Source: Metallyticus violacea (Eukaryota; Arthropoda; Insecta; Mantodea; Metallyticidae). From it: DNA of 64,000 nt. The position numbers were made by a program, and so were the translations under genes. Position 1 is the first letter of the stretch; every line of letters starts with the position of its first letter. The notes under the pieces were generated by a model. The model did not search any database. It saw only the letters and a list, made by a program, of their open reading frames with translations, and was not told where the DNA came from. The stretch spans positions 69,293,501-69,357,500 of the forward strand of contig CM060834.1 of NCBI GenBank assembly GCA_030762175.1, read 5' to 3'. This document shows positions 1-12,280 of the stretch, piece after piece.

Positions 1-640
1 AATATTGATATAGAATAGGGAGACTAGAAGAGGAGAATAGCATCAATCATTGTTCGGTTGCACATAAAAAATTAATGTGAGAGAAACTTGGATATCTAAA
101 ATACAAAACAATCTACAGGAAGTGGGAATGGGATCAATATGGTATGAGGAGGAAAGAATGGGAAAAATTTTTGGAAAGAGATAAAAACAAGAATTGAGGA
201 CATTGAAAAATAGGAAATATGGGCTAACCTTAATGTCAAAAAATCTGTGAAATTATATAATACACTAAAAAATATTGAAATCTGTGATAAGGCTGGAAGA
301 GAAGGACTGGCATGGTTTAGAACAGGAGCAATGTATTTAAGTGGGATAAGAAATAGATATTTAATGGGAAATGGCTAATGTGTGAAGAACCACATAGTAT
401 TTGGTGTTGTATATTAGAAAGTCAGAAAACCAAGTTTTGGAAGAAACATTTCCTATTACGAAAGTGGGAAAGCTTACCAAATGAAATAAAATGCAGAAGA
501 TTTTAAAGCTAAATCAGACGAAAATGTTAAGAAAATTGGAAAATACATAGCCAAGGTGAGACAAAAATGGTTGTTGAAGATGCGCAAGACAAATGGGAAC
601 AACAATTTTGACAATTGCACTATTTAGGAGTGAATATGTA
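1..640 (+). pseudogene. LINE C-terminal relic (non-LTR retrotransposon)
   Basis: Conceptual translation with frameshifts gives a segment resembling the region downstream of the RT in insect non-LTR elements, including GLAWFRTGAMYLSGIRNRYL from about 304, followed by a stop and a tract with CEEPHSIWCCILE character like the terminal zinc-knuckle region (C...H...C). The same kind of tail is seen at 28150-28625 and 46320-47045. No RT catalytic motif is inside the window; the element runs in from the left edge or is 5'-truncated. Recognition rests on pattern memory of the family, so confidence is moderate. Confidence 0.45.
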
Positions 641-885
641 TCCCCATTCAACTTGGTGTTAAATGTAATGGGGTAAGGAAGGTATACAACTCAACAAAGT
701 CAGTGTGATTAAGTGAGAAATTTAAATGATTTAATAGTAGTAAGTTTAAAGTATTGAGAATATAGAAATGCAAATTGCTTACTTTTATTTTCACATGTTT
801 ACTTGTTTATGAAAACTGCATGAAATTGGTTCTATTTATATGTTAAAAACATTATATTTGCATGAAAATTAGAAATTGGAAGAAA

Positions 886-948
886 TAAATAAATTTATTT
901 ATTTATTTATTCATTCATTCATTCATTCGTTCGTTCATTCATTCATAC
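886..948. repeat. Tetranucleotide microsatellite (TTTA)n/(ATTC)n
   Basis: An AAAT/TTTA stretch passes into ATTC and GTTC repeats. It may be the simple tail of a retroposon, but no element is recognised beside it. Confidence 0.85.
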
Positions 949-1102
949 TTGCTTGCCTTCATTTAAAACATAACAGAAATGGAGATGTAATTCCTGCTAC
1001 ATCCACGCATTTCTGACATCTTTTTAGACATTTATAATTCACGCCTTCCGAAGCTGAGCCAATTTAAACTAAAAGCATATAAGGCTGTAAAAATAAATTT
1101 TT

Positions 1103-1129
1103 TTGAGTAGTGTTTAACGCCCGTTTTTT
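1103..1129 (-). repeat. Fragment of family-B SINE 3' end
   Basis: The stretch TGAGTAGTGTTTAACGCCCG matches the complement of the terminal part of the family-B SINEs (see 35298-35587 and 48917-49198). Only this tail is present. Confidence 0.5.
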
Positions 1130-1686
1130 CTGTAAAATTAACTCCCTTAACATCCAATTACAGCAAATATCAGTACCTGCATGCAATTCGTGAACTACAC
1201 TGAACGTCTATGCTTTTAAGTTTAAACACACTCAATTTCGCAAGATGAACTGATGCATGTAAATGACAATTTTTCTTTATTATACTGTATAAGGTTCGCT
1301 ACTTAATTTTCAGACCATGAAAAACTAACACAGGCGTTAAGTTTCCTGTTATCAATGCTGAAAAGAGCGTATCTTTATTACCAACCGTCGAGGAAGCGCA
1401 CAGCTAAGTGCGACCTAAGCGAACAAGAATGCCTGGAAAACTTACAGAAAGCATTTACACTTTGTTCCTTCACTTGCAAAAATCTATAACTGGTTTCCAC
1501 AGTTTAGACGAGGAAGAACCGCCTGAAAAGACGAAGAGCATAAGGTGTATCCAGCAACATTGGTCACAAGAAAATATGACTCGTGTAGAAGCCATAGTGA
1601 AGAATGAGCCAGAAATGACTCACAGGAATATAGAAGCACTTCTAAAAAATTATTCGCCGCACATGTCAGAAGTTATGTATAAAGTA

Positions 1687-2833
1687 CAGGGTGGTTATAA
1701 AATCTCGATTAATTTTTGTGAAAAACATATTAGATTCTAACCATTACAGTGAATATAAACACTAACACACAGTAACTCACAATCCATTTAAGTTTACTCC
1801 ACATGACACCACATAATTCCCAGTGATGCACCGGTTCATGAAGCACCTTTTCTAGCATTGCAGATATGATGTTGAGTACCGCATGCCTAATACGCTCCTT
1901 TATATGATCAATAGTGTTGCTTTTGACTTTGTACACTTGTGACTTTATTTATCCCCATGAAAAAAAGTCAAGAGGTGTGCGATCAGGAGAACGTGAAGTC
2001 CAAATGCGGCATGAAGATGTGTGAAAATGTGACTTCCAGGTACTCACGAAAGACCCGTGCGAAATGAGGGGATGCTCCATCATGTTGGAAAACCACCGTT
2101 TCCAATATGCCATCATTGAAACTGCAGCATTTCAAGATACGAAATGCCTGTCACTGTGGGTTTTGTGAAGAAGAATGGTTCCTACACTTTGTGATCCTAA
2201 TCACACATTGACTTGGGGATGTTTCATTACCACTCGAGGATCTCAATTGGCCATTTATCTGGTCACACTCTGCAGTTGTGTCAGTTGACCATGCCATTTG
2301 TGTGGAAGGTGTCTTCATCGCTAAAGAGCACATTTTGCAGCAATTATCCTCTTCGACTGCCTGCAACAGATCGGCACACATTACTTCGACACTAGCGTAG
2401 TTTCCTGCTTATGTCGGATTTGGAGGTAGTGTGGCCGTTTTTCATGGCGCAGTGCAGAATTTTCCACGCTGTCGGTTGTGGTACACCCAACTCCCAACTT
2501 AGTTTTCTAGCTGATGCTTTTGGGCTTCTGCTAATTGCATCCTCTACATGGTGCACAGTTTCAGCTGACATACTGGGACTACCGGAACGTTTTACACCCT
2601 GCAATCTACCCGTGTTCTTGACTTTCTGAACCATAACTCTTGATATTTTTCGGAAGCGGGTCTATGAAATTTTCGTTCAAGGTCCGCTTGAACCTCCTAG
2701 TAAATAAATTCCGTCAAACGCGCCCACACCACAGCTATTCTTCCTTCAGTATATAGCATCTTTCAAATCAACTATAAAAGAAACATAATAAGCCGTTTTC
2801 TCAAAAATGGATAGAGACTTTATAATCATCCTG
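1687..2833 (-). mobile_element. Mariner-type DNA transposon, degenerate but with both TIRs
   Basis: The left end CAGGGTGGTTATAAAATCTC and the complement of the right end CAGGATGATTATAAAGTCTC align for about 40 bp, and a TA dinucleotide flanks each end (1685-1686, 2834-2835), the IS630/Tc1/mariner target. The total of 1147 bp is normal for mariner. The minus strand encodes broken transposase: an N-terminal helix-turn-helix (2392-2634, around ARKLSWELGVPQPTAWKIL), the first catalytic region VLFSDEDTFHTNGMVN near 2290-2335, and a C-terminal part near 1760-1930. In-frame stops and frame changes show it is dead. Confidence 0.85.
2392..2634 (-). pseudogene. Mariner transposase N-terminal HTH fragment
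   Basis: This 80-residue open stretch inside the mariner starts with an ATG and carries a helix-turn-helix like those of Tc3/mariner transposases (SPKASARKLSWELGVPQPTA). The reading frame then breaks, and the catalytic FSDE motif lies in another frame. It would bind the TIRs in an active element; here it is a relic. Confidence 0.7.
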
Positions 2834-2849
2834 TATATCTCCGTGTGAG

Positions 2850-3500
2850 GAAACTTTGTTTTTGCTTGGTAGGTACACGGTAACTGTAGTAGCAGTTAAA
2901 GTGGAGATTTGTACTATCACTACCATTTAAAAACAGACCTGTGTGGTGTTACAGCGTTAGAGTGAAAGTTTATCAAAAAGTCTTACTTAATTTCCTTAGA
3001 CTATCACAAAAGCTTGTTGAATGTTTAAGAGCGCTATTAATAGAAGGAAATTTATCACAGAACGATCCTAGCAAGTATCCAAATGCAAGCCAAGCTAAAA
3101 TACTTTATATATTACGTCTTCACATCCAGTGAAACAAAAACTTATCAGGAACAGGGAAACTTTGTCTTGATGTTCCACTAAATAGTAAAGTTATGTATGA
3201 CATGTTTAAAGTAAAACAGCCTGATAACAACATAAACACTACTTTAACCAACATATAGATCCCACATTTAGTACTCCTCAGACTCCATACCTACTAACTC
3301 CAGAGTACTGAAACTTCAGGTAAAAACTCGTTTCTAAATGATGTTGCTAAGAGAGTGATCGCCACTTGCTTTAGATACACGGGAGGCATGCAAATTATTC
3401 TTAAGTTAAGTGTAGTTTCCCATCTTACATTGGCAGCTACCTGAGTTTTACTTTAAAGCTTGCACAAGTTTCCACTACATCCACCAGATCTGTTCCCATC
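2850..3500. other. Unassigned stretch ending in poly-A
   Basis: No family is recognised. A 63-residue open stretch at 2941-3132 (+) has no known motif. The region ends at a pure A27 run (3501-3527), which could mark the 3' end of a plus-strand retroposed copy, but no target duplication was found. Confidence 0.3.
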
Positions 3501-3527
3501 AAAAAAAAAAAAAAAAAAAAAAAAAAA
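3501..3527 (+). repeat. Poly-A run (A27)
   Basis: Uninterrupted run of 27 adenines. It may be a retroposon tail or a plain homopolymer. Confidence 0.8.
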
Positions 3528-4527
3528 TTATCTCATCTGTTAGATGTTACTAGTCAAAACTTTCATCAAGACATTTTTATGAGTCGATTAGATAATATAG
3601 GCAATGAAGACAAATCAAACATTATGCCAGTGGCTTTGATTTTATAATTATGTTGTTATTAATACTCTGTATATTATAAGTTTGCACACTTCCCTTAACT
3701 GCTTTTATTAAATAGTAAATTTTATTTATCTGTAAAATTTCAGTAATAAATCAAGTCAATAGGGAGTTTTCGGGAGGGAAAATGCCCGTTTGAAATTCGA
3801 ATAAAAAGAACTGCTTTTTTAAATTACCAGAACATTTCCAATGTACACGAAACTAAATTCATTTATTCTACAAACCTTAATTAAAATAACTCTTAATTGC
3901 AAATTTTGTTTTCAAGATGTTAAGTAGTTAGAAAATTTATAATAATCATTTAAACCTCACACTAATAAAACAAATATGTTTTTTTAAAGCTTTCACAAAG
4001 GCTAAAGTTAAACGACTTTAAAATATTTAGGAATTTTCGTAAATTTATATTTTAGATTGCTTATTTTTGTTATCACGAAGTTAAATGTTTATAACAAAAA
4101 GCAGTACCAAAAGTGTTGATATCGCTTTCCTTAAGCTGCAGCGTGTAAATATAAAGCTCTTCTCAGGTGAACTTAGTCTTTAGACCTCATTTTCTTTGAA
4201 ATGTATTTTTCATATATTTTAGCACATACGATGTAGATTTTCACAATTAAGTCGAATGTTCACTAATAATGAAAAAAAATTGTATCAATAACTCTAAAGT
4301 TTGCTTTTTTTTTATTAAAATAGTACTTAAATGAGAAATATAATAAAATAAGAAATAAACATTTAAAAGCACTATAATGAAGTTATGAAATATATCTAGT
4401 GTATTGAGCAGTTCATTTTAGTATAATGTATTCAAAGAAACCGCTAAAAGAACAGTATAAATATTTCAAAATGTACAATAAAGTTATATAGAACTTTAAG
4501 CAACTTACATTGCGTTGTAAAAGTAAG
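3528..4527. other. AT-rich, nothing recognised
   Basis: Very AT-rich DNA without long reading frames, repeats or TE motifs that I can identify. Confidence 0.5.
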
Positions 4528-4821
4528 TTGTTGATTCGGTTTATTTATGGACGCTCTTTAACAGCTCAGGTCATCAGCTTCCCATTCAACTCAGGGCGTG
4601 AAACGGCCGACAAATTTTGCTCAGAGGCCTCTCTTTCAGGCTTGAGGTTCTTTATTGTGCCGTAAATGTACGACACGGGACCCACGGCTTTACTTCCCTT
4701 CCGAAGGAAGCCATACTTACGATTTTTACGCCCGAAAAAATCCATTGGTCCTGGCCGGGTTCGAACCCGCGATCTTGGGTGCAGGAGGCCAGTATAGTAA
4801 CCACTACACCACCAGGACCGA
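4528..4821 (-). mobile_element. Family-A tRNA-derived SINE, near full length
   Basis: Read on the minus strand, the element starts with a tRNA-like head. A 7-bp acceptor stem (GGTCCTG with CAGGACC) encloses an A-box TGGTGTAGTGG and a B-box GGTTCGAACCC, the split RNA polymerase III promoter. A body follows with a hairpin-like GGCTTCCTTCGGAAGG and a tail of AAATAAA type. Related copies lie at 42834-43127, 47434-47705, 54064-54336 (minus) and 62236-62486 (plus), with fragments at 4825-4950, 48261-48303 and 51964-52080. It encodes nothing and would depend on LINE machinery. Confidence 0.85.
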
Positions 4822-4824
4822 CAA

Positions 4825-4950
4825 GAACTCAAGCCTAAAAGAAGAGGTCTCTGAGCAAAATTTAAAATTTATTGACCATTTCACGCACTGAATTGAATGG
4901 GACATTAATGATCAAAGATGTTAAAAAGTTTCCTTAAATAAAATAAACCT
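4825..4950 (+). mobile_element. Family-A SINE, 5'-truncated, in inverted orientation to its neighbour
   Basis: This stretch matches the 3' half of family A on the plus strand, from the CTCAAGCCT...AGAAGAGG segment through CACGCACTGAATTGAATGGG to the TAAATAAAATAAA tail. It begins 3 bp after the end of the minus-strand copy at 4528-4821, so the two form an inverted pair that could fold into a long imperfect hairpin. Confidence 0.75.
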
Positions 4951-6439
4951 AATCCAGTCTTACAAAGGGCTTTGTTTCTCTGTAAAATTTATTAACTTTG
5001 ATTTGTTAACTTGGCTTATATTTTTTTATATTTTAACCAGACACAAGGTGGGTGTTTCTTATTAAAGGATAAATAATACAGGGTTCTCATTTAGGTTCGT
5101 TTGCTTCTTTGTTACGAACATCATTTGGGAGTTCTGAGCACTCTCAACACATGGAGCAGTAATTAAAAGGGTGGGTGCTCGGGGGATGGCGTGGTTGATC
5201 GCTGAGCTGATCGTGGTTTCAATGTCGATGTCTGCCCGGGCTGCTCACTGGATGGCATGACGTTTGCTCCAAATCTGTTGAATTAGATCTCAGGGTCCTC
5301 TGGAGTGTTTCGGGATCAATATAGATCCACGGGAACGAGAAATGTGTTGCCCAAAAGATACACAAGGTTGACTTGTTTAAAATACTTTATTCACATATAA
5401 AGTACTTCCTGACTGTTCGCCGCTGACTTCGCTACTCACTTAGACTGGCTTTAGAAATGACTTGAACTGATTGTTTTCGTGTGACTTAGGCGGACTGCTT
5501 TGGTGTGACTTAGGCTGCCGGCTTCCGTATATCTCTGGAGTGAATTCTCTCGTGTCTCGCCCGAATGAATGTCTGAATGTCTGACTTCTGCGAACGTGAA
5601 AGTGCCTCTCGCTAAATTAAATTCCCTCGTATATTTTCCTATTTCCGTGTTGTACGTCAACATTGGCTATCTTAAAATTATTTATTTGTAACTTAAGTCT
5701 CCTGATTCGTTAACTTTTATCCGATGACCATTGGCTAGAATTATTCTTTCCCCCCTGATCTAATGTCTTCCCACGAACTTGAATTTTCCCAGAACAACCT
5801 GTCGTAAATTTCAGCACTTTCCTTACTCTGATTTCTATTGAAAATCTTTTACCTCCCTTAGTTTGTAGATTTCTAAATGTTCTCGGAGATAACGCACGTG
5901 TTGATGGGCTGCTTTTCGGCTTTCTTGTAATAAAACATTTTCGTCTCCGTTCTGACATTTTCATTTTCTCTTAAATTATTGCTACGTCTGATTTTGTTAA
6001 ATACTGTCCCGTTACGGCCACATGTTTCCCTTATTGTCAACTCCTAAGTATTTCCTGGGCAGAAGGTTCGTGACCTAACAAAAGATAGTTTACCCTTTCC
6101 TCAGCCTTGTCTAAGGAGCGGTCAGTGGAGAGGTGTCAGGTATACATCTGTCTCTTTCTAACATATTTTACACAAAATGTATACAAAACTCTTTTGTAAG
6201 TTACAAGTTACAAATTATTTCTATTCCTGTTATACCTATCTCTAAAATATTTCTTATACCTATACATAATAATTACCCTTATCACATATAATGCCTTTAT
6301 AAATATAACTCTGCAGGCTTTAGTTATTAAATTAATAAAGGCAGCCTTAATTCCGGCTTCACACAACAACAGAAAAATCGAACAATCAGGGGTAGAATTT
6401 AAACACAGCATTATATTGTATTGGTTATCTCACGTGAAA
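4951..6439. other. Unassigned region, locally GC-richer (about 5150-5660)
   Basis: Around 5160-5340 the sequence is visibly GC-richer than its surroundings. Two short direct repeats containing TGTGACTTAGGC occur near 5480-5515. Open stretches (for example 5451-5663 and 5710-5964, minus) show no recognised domain. It could be a decayed LTR element or untranslated sequence, but I found no paired LTRs and make no call. Confidence 0.3.
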
Positions 6440-6448
6440 TTGCACACA

Positions 6449-6480
<32 letters not shown>

Positions 6481-6481
6481 T
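6440..6481. repeat. (AC)n microsatellite
   Basis: Dinucleotide run with a few early interruptions (CGC, ATA), then a clean CA tract. Confidence 0.9.
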
Positions 6482-6842
6482 AAAATAGAACTGACCTCAG
6501 CTTTTTATGCTGCTAAAACACATAAATACGAGTGTTCTATGAAATCCCAAGGATCTAATCGTTTTTATGCAAAAAAAAAAAAATTGCTAAATTATTGGTT
6601 TATAAAGATTGTCTACTTATACAGACGTGGCTCTGAAACCTCATAAAATAGGAATTTCTACAATAGCTAATTTTAAATTCATGAACTGAATGACTTGTAT
6701 AATATAATTAATTTGTAAGGTTACAAAATATCCGTTTTATGCAGAATTAAATAATTTATCCCACAAAGGCAATTAAATAAAAACGTGACAAAATTGCAAA
6801 ATAATTAAGACAAACAAATATAGTTTACAGATTTGTATTCTC

Positions 6843-7114
6843 ACCGCCGCGGATGGTCGAGGTCTTTAAGGCGCAGACTCGTGAGCGGGAGGTCTGGGGT
6901 TCGATTCCCACCAGGACCGTCTCCCTTACTGAGGTTTTTTCCAGGTTTTCCTCGGTTCTCATCAATGGCAAATGACTGGCAGGTATCCTAACTTAGGTTT
7001 GGAACGTTTCCTTCCTTTAATACATCCTTTCCCAGCTTATATTTCATCCCATATATCATCAGTGTCCACCTCCTATGATGCCTCACCAGTTAAAATGGGT
7101 GTTAATCACTATTA
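6843..7114 (+). mobile_element. Family-B tRNA-derived SINE
   Basis: The head resembles a class II tRNA (Leu/Ser type): an A-box-like GGTCGAGGTCTTTAAGG and a B-box GGTTCGATTCCC, followed by CACCAGGACCGTC. The body has TTTTTTCCAGGTTTTCC and ATCATCAGTGTCCACCTCC, shared with the copies at 11610-11913, 35298-35587 and 48917-49198. Possible target duplications are TTGTATTCT (6833-6841) and TTGTGTTCT (7120-7128), with one mismatch. No coding capacity. Confidence 0.8.
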
Positions 7115-7251
7115 AAAACTTGTGTTCTAAGGTAAATTATATATATATATATAATTAGTAAGACGCGAGTGTTCCTAATATACTCTAACGAAAATATTTT
7201 TATAGAGTTCTTGATGGAAATCCAAGTAATACTGAAACATTTTTTGTTACA

Positions 7252-7256
7252 CAAGA

Positions 7257-7308
<52 letters not shown>

Positions 7309-7313
7309 GAGAG
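7252..7313. repeat. (GA)n microsatellite
   Basis: About 60 bp of GA dinucleotides, read as SLSL on the minus strand inside a spurious reading frame at 7102-7494. Confidence 0.9.
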
Positions 7314-7409
7314 AAACCAATGAGGCAATATTTTGTTTTACATATAATTTAATAATATCAAAAGTAAAAGCATTTATGGAAAATACCAAATGCGGTCCAT
7401 GATCATGCT

Positions 7410-7448
<39 letters not shown>
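7410..7448. repeat. (AAT)n microsatellite
   Basis: Thirteen or so uninterrupted AAT units; it creates the poly-Tyr run of a false minus-strand frame. Confidence 0.9.
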
Positions 7449-7499
7449 CTAATAGAAAAAAGTAAAGAGTTAATTTATTTAGGAGATAGTGCATTTTAT

Positions 7500-10400
7500 G
7501 ATTAAAGGGACTTAAAACAAAAAAAAAATTGCAAATTTCAGAATATGTGGTATCATAAAACGAACATCAAATAGTAAAACTAGGAAAGGCACGCTTTTAA
7601 AATTTTATAAAGCAATGGCAGTGCCAATTGACTTACAAGTTAGTGCCGTAAACAGAAGTGATGTTATAACGATCCAAACTGTTGAAATGAGATTTTCGAG
7701 ATTTGAAAAATGATATTAGAAATGTTGAAATAAGAGAAAAATAAAAACCTAATATCTTTGACATAAAATGGAAAATAAAACAGAATAAAGAAAACTGAAT
7801 GGAATACATTTCCCGGATGACCAACGAAAGATTAGCGAAGGAGGTGTAAAAATATCGACCGAAAAAGACGAGATATAGCAACACCTAGGCGCCATTGTGA
7901 AGATTTCTTCGGTAGCAATGTAGGTCAATTTAGCTTATCTTGAACGATGATGATTACATTTCTAGAATATGTGCTCTTAGCTATAATGTGGACTTTTTTA
8001 ATGTCTAGCATTAAATCTTATGGGATTTATGTCCTTTAAAATTGTTGATTTTTCCCAAATAAAAGATAAATTTACCGGATTAAAACTTACAACTAATGCG
8101 ATTAAAGTAAAATGGCATTAACATAATCATGTATCTTTTAACCTTCCTAATGTAGGTAGACTTCTTTTCAACCAATACTAAGTCGTAAAGTTCCTTGGTG
8201 TACGTACTGAAATATCAAACAGATATTGTAGTTGTTGAACCCTATGTCACGGGAGCGTTTCGGTAAATACAGAAGGTACAGTTGTACTCATGCAGTTAGT
8301 GTAGTTCATAGTGATGGAACCAGAACTGAAATTTTGAGACAAACAAATGCTTTTCATTTGTTCAATATTGCCCAAAGGATAACTTCTAATTCTACATTGC
8401 AACATACGAGTAAGTCTGGGAACATTTGACCATTCAGTCGAAAACGATGATGCAATTCATCTGGCAACAAACTTTAAAACAAACATTTCCTATGTTCTGT
8501 AGAAATAATCATTTGATAATTAACCTAACATATAACAAAATGTATTAAAATAGTAATATTTAAATGTCCTAAAGCAATTGTTCACTTTTGCTTAACTGAG
8601 GTCTCGGAGGAAAGTTGCGCAAAGAAGAATGCGACACAAATAGTGAAGATACTTGTTTAACACCCTGTCTTTACGACACTTAACTCCCATTTACGGCATT
8701 ATTGCGTTCCCTGAATGCAGTTTTATCGCTAAGTTAATATGCTATACTGAGTGCTTATAGTTTTAGTGTTGTTAAAAATAAATGACTTTTGTACTATATC
8801 AACCTAGCGAGGATCGCGCTAAAGCTATCCGGCATTCCCTTCATGGGCTGAGAGAAGGTCTCTGTCAAACCTCAAGCTACGCACTTCGCTGCTGAGGCCG
8901 AATTCGAGAATATGTGACTTCTGCTATTTCAATTGTCTTTTGGACCAAACGTAATCAACTGAACGACTATGCTTCAGAAAATGTACTTTTGGACATGCCC
9001 TTTATTTTGACCTCAGCAACTGCTAAACATCCAAGAGACAATGCTTTTGATCTCAAGATATCCGAGCATACATAAGTTTTGTATTCTTAGCTGCAAACTA
9101 TATGAAATATAACGTTATATGCTCAACAACTGCAATTAATCAAAGTGCTGCGTGCAGAGAAGAATATGGACGGAGTCCATTACGACAATGTATTCTGGGC
9201 CTTGTGATGTTTTAACATGATCGGCAGCAAATATATAAAAATATTTTATCTGCTAAGAGTAGTAGATGTACTTATGGTTAGATTTGTTTCAGAAATCTCT
9301 TGTTCCTCCATCTGAATAAATAAATAAAGAGCACAACATGCGAAATGATTGATTCATTAAGTTGATCACAGTCCCTTCGTGACACTTTCTGTTTCTACCT
9401 AATTCTCTAATAAATAAATAAACTAATTTGATTAAAAAAGGAGCGCTTAGTTCGCTACCACTATAGACCATAAATATATGTTTTGATATTACTATGAATA
9501 AAACTATCTGCACTAAGAAATGTAGTTGGAACCCATGGACATAAATTTAGGACATTTCGACTTAGACTGGCACTTTTATTTGAAAAGAATTGCTTTTTAT
9601 TTTAAATTTTCTCCTTCGACGAGAGGATTTGGAATATATCGCAAATTCTTTTCATTTATTTTTTACTTTTTTAATCTTATCTTCTCACCTATGAAAGCCC
9701 TAAACAGATATAAGCTCTAATTTGCTATGTTTTTAATAAAACAATGGCACATTCATGATATACTCGTATATGATAGAAATAGATTGCAGACCAAAGAAAA
9801 CAATTGGATTTTGCATCCTTTACTTTTTCAGCTGTTTTTGAACTGATGTTTGACCAAGTGAGCCATGAAGGTAAATGATTGCACCCCCTTGCGTTATTAA
9901 TATGAATTAGGTTTCATCTTAAATACATTCCAAATACATAAGACGCAGAGACCAACTTTTCAGTTCTTACTGGAAGAATAGAGCATTTAGTATTATTCAT
10001 TAAATCACCATTCGAACGAATCCGAAAATGCAGTAAATATTGTGTGAGCAATGAATGTTTTTCTTCTTTCTTCTTTCCTGAGCTTTTAGGTTATACAGAA
10101 AGCTATTCCGTATTTTAATTCTTTCTAAAACCACATTCTGTTGAACAGAAAATTAATTGGCAGGTGTGCCGGTGGCACTCGAGAAGTTTCCGCTGATGAA
10201 TATTTCCTCTTTCATTTACTAGCTATTGTCATGTGAGAATGGTGATGATGTCATCTGAGACTTAACATGATTAGTTACCTTGTCTAAAACGCTCGAGGGG
10301 CTATTGCTTGGGGTCGACGCGAGCACTTTGTTTCTTCCTTCTGAGCTCGTGCAGTGACAGGTCGTAGGTAAAATGTTCCCATAGGAGAATTAAATTGCCT

Positions 10401-11609
10401 TGAACAATCTTTAAAGGTAAATTGTCTATAGAACTTTAGGGTAATGTTACTTGTTGTCAGAATTGTCACGAGACTGTGCTGGGACAGAGGAATGCTACTA
10501 AAGAATTTTCAAGAGTGTTGGACTTGCTTCTCATTTATTTAATTATATTGTAAAAGATCTTCTGTAAATAGGCGAAAGTTCATTTTGCAAGCTAGTGGGG
10601 TTTGATTCTTTGTCTTCATGGTGAAAAGGTTTCATAGCATATACTTCCTGCCTAAAGAAAATCTTTAAATGTTTAAAAGGTTCTAAACGTTTATTATCAA
10701 TATTTTAATTGTTGTTTTATGTTGTAATTTACTTTATGTAATATTTAATTGTTTATTGTGCTATATATAAACTTAATTTGTCCAGCTTGTCGTAAAATGC
10801 GACATTTGCATTTAAGTTGATTAATAATTGTTCAGTACATTTTATTAATGTTGCTAAATCAACACTTACTTTCTTTCAACAAACATACAATAACCCCATT
10901 TAAGTACTCTCTAGGACAGTACGAGTAAAGGAAGTCACAGCCTTAAATCGTTTATTTTAGTTGCTGTTGCAATAAGTTGGTAATTTTGGACATCTCGTTA
11001 AGGCTGCTTCAAGCCTTAAAAACCGTAAATGTGCCCTAAGTTGCAAGACAAGTATCACAAGTTAATAAAATTTGCATATTATTCATTATAACTATCAAAG
11101 AAAATATTGCAGAGCACAGTGCACATAGAATCTGTTCCGATAGAAATATCAGCAGCTAATGAACAATATAGTATAGTTACTTGGTGCCTAATTGACCAAT
11201 TCAGAACTAATAATGTTATATAGAAATTGCTCTTTTCAAAAACCGTGTTAAAACATTAGTTGGAAAGGAAGAATCAGATTTGAAAAATTCGGGTCACGGA
11301 AATCTCTGGGAATACACAGAAACAGATGAAGAAAGGTTCCGTGCTTGTAGGAAGACACGGTTGTTTTATTGGTTAGAGCGTTGGCACGGAAGAGTTTAAT
11401 CCTGCCGTGACCCCAATTTTTCAAGTTAGAGTCTTCCTTTTTAAATTAGTGTTTCCCCTAGAGCATATTATGGCGTATCGGCTGTGCATTTGCTTGGGCT
11501 GTGCTTTATTTATTCTATTTTTCGTGTTTTTTCAAACTCAGCTTATTTTTATATAGTCGATTTTTCTAAGCAAATTATAAACATTTTTCTTCTCTATTTT
11601 TCCTTTTTT
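7500..11609. other. Long AT-rich stretch, no gene recognised
   Basis: I see no TE or protein signature here. Open stretches such as 8232-8429 (+), 9526-9720 (+) and 10284-10469 (-) are short and lack known motifs or convincing splice context. A weak tRNA-like stretch sits at 11345-11425 (GGTTAGAGCGTTGG, then a T-run); it is too degraded to call. Confidence 0.45.
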
Positions 11610-11913
11610 TAAAATAGTGTTTAAAATAGTGTTTAAAATAGTGTTAATAGTGTTTTTACTACTGAGGCACCGCACGCAGCGCTGGTGATACATGAGATGA
11701 AATGATAAATTGGGAAAATATTTTTTTTAAGGAAGGAAGTGTTCCAGGCCCAAGTCTAAGGGCACCTCCCCGCAGTTGCCATTTATGAGGACTGAGGAAA
11801 ACCTGAAAGAAGAAGAAAAAAAAAAGCTCAGGGAAAACGGTCCTGATGGGATTCGCACCCAGACCTTCTGCTCACCAATCCGAACCTTAACGACCTCGGC
11901 CACCCGTGGCGGT
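11610..11913 (-). mobile_element. Family-B SINE with expanded 3' tail repeat
   Basis: The minus-strand head has GGCCGAGGTCGTTAAGG and a B-box-like GGTGCGAATCCC, and the body matches other family-B copies. At its 3' end (left side, 11610-11658) the motif AAAATAGTGTTT, part of the usual SINE terminus, is repeated nearly three times in tandem. The right flank is the end of a LINE relic (11930-12280). No clean target duplication was found. Confidence 0.8.
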
Positions 11914-11929
11914 ATATTACAAAATTTCC

Positions 11930-12280
11930 TTAATGGTCATAGTCCGGCGATAGGTCATTTTTAAACTCGTGCATCATAAACATAGATAAGATTAGGATTA
12001 GCCCTGAAGTCCCTGGAGGGCAAGGAACTCTTGTCTGGGCAAGGTAGCTGGTATGGTAATCCCGAGAAGGCACTTGAGGAAAGGTTCTCATGCTTGCTTG
12101 CTTCATTACTTCCCTCCGGTGATTTACTACTTTGTCCTTCGTCTTTTGCCTCTTCTGTCGTCCTACTTTCCTGCTGGTCCCAAAATATCGTTTTATATGT
12201 CCAGCGACTGTAGTTGATTCTAGCAAAATGACCTGCCCATTTCCATTTGATGTATTTCGCTGATTATGATGAAACACTCT
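11930..12280 (-). pseudogene. RTE-type LINE, C-terminal relic
   Basis: On the minus strand the stretch YIKWKWAGHFARINYSRW (12201-12254) matches the conserved 'KWxWAGHxAR' segment downstream of the RT in RTE-type insect LINEs; compare the better preserved copy at 36895-37795. The following residues are frame-shifted and Ser/Lys-rich. Only the 3' end of the element is present, and the SINE at 11610-11913 lies against it. Confidence 0.55.

Noticed and set aside
1408..1740. 110-residue plus-strand frame upstream of the first mariner
   Set aside because: It begins at a GTG, runs into the mariner TIR and shows no domain or splice signal; it may be a chance frame.
4744..4821. A tRNA gene on the minus strand (good acceptor stem, A- and B-boxes)
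   Set aside because: It is the head of a repeated SINE with a long body and AAATAAA tail; the anticodon stem does not pair properly.
5150..6110. A possible LTR retrotransposon
   Set aside because: No paired LTRs, primer-binding site, protease or integrase motif could be found.
7102..7494. 130-residue minus-strand frame
   Set aside because: It is built from (GA)n, (AAT)n and AT-rich DNA giving poly-Ser/Leu and poly-Tyr.
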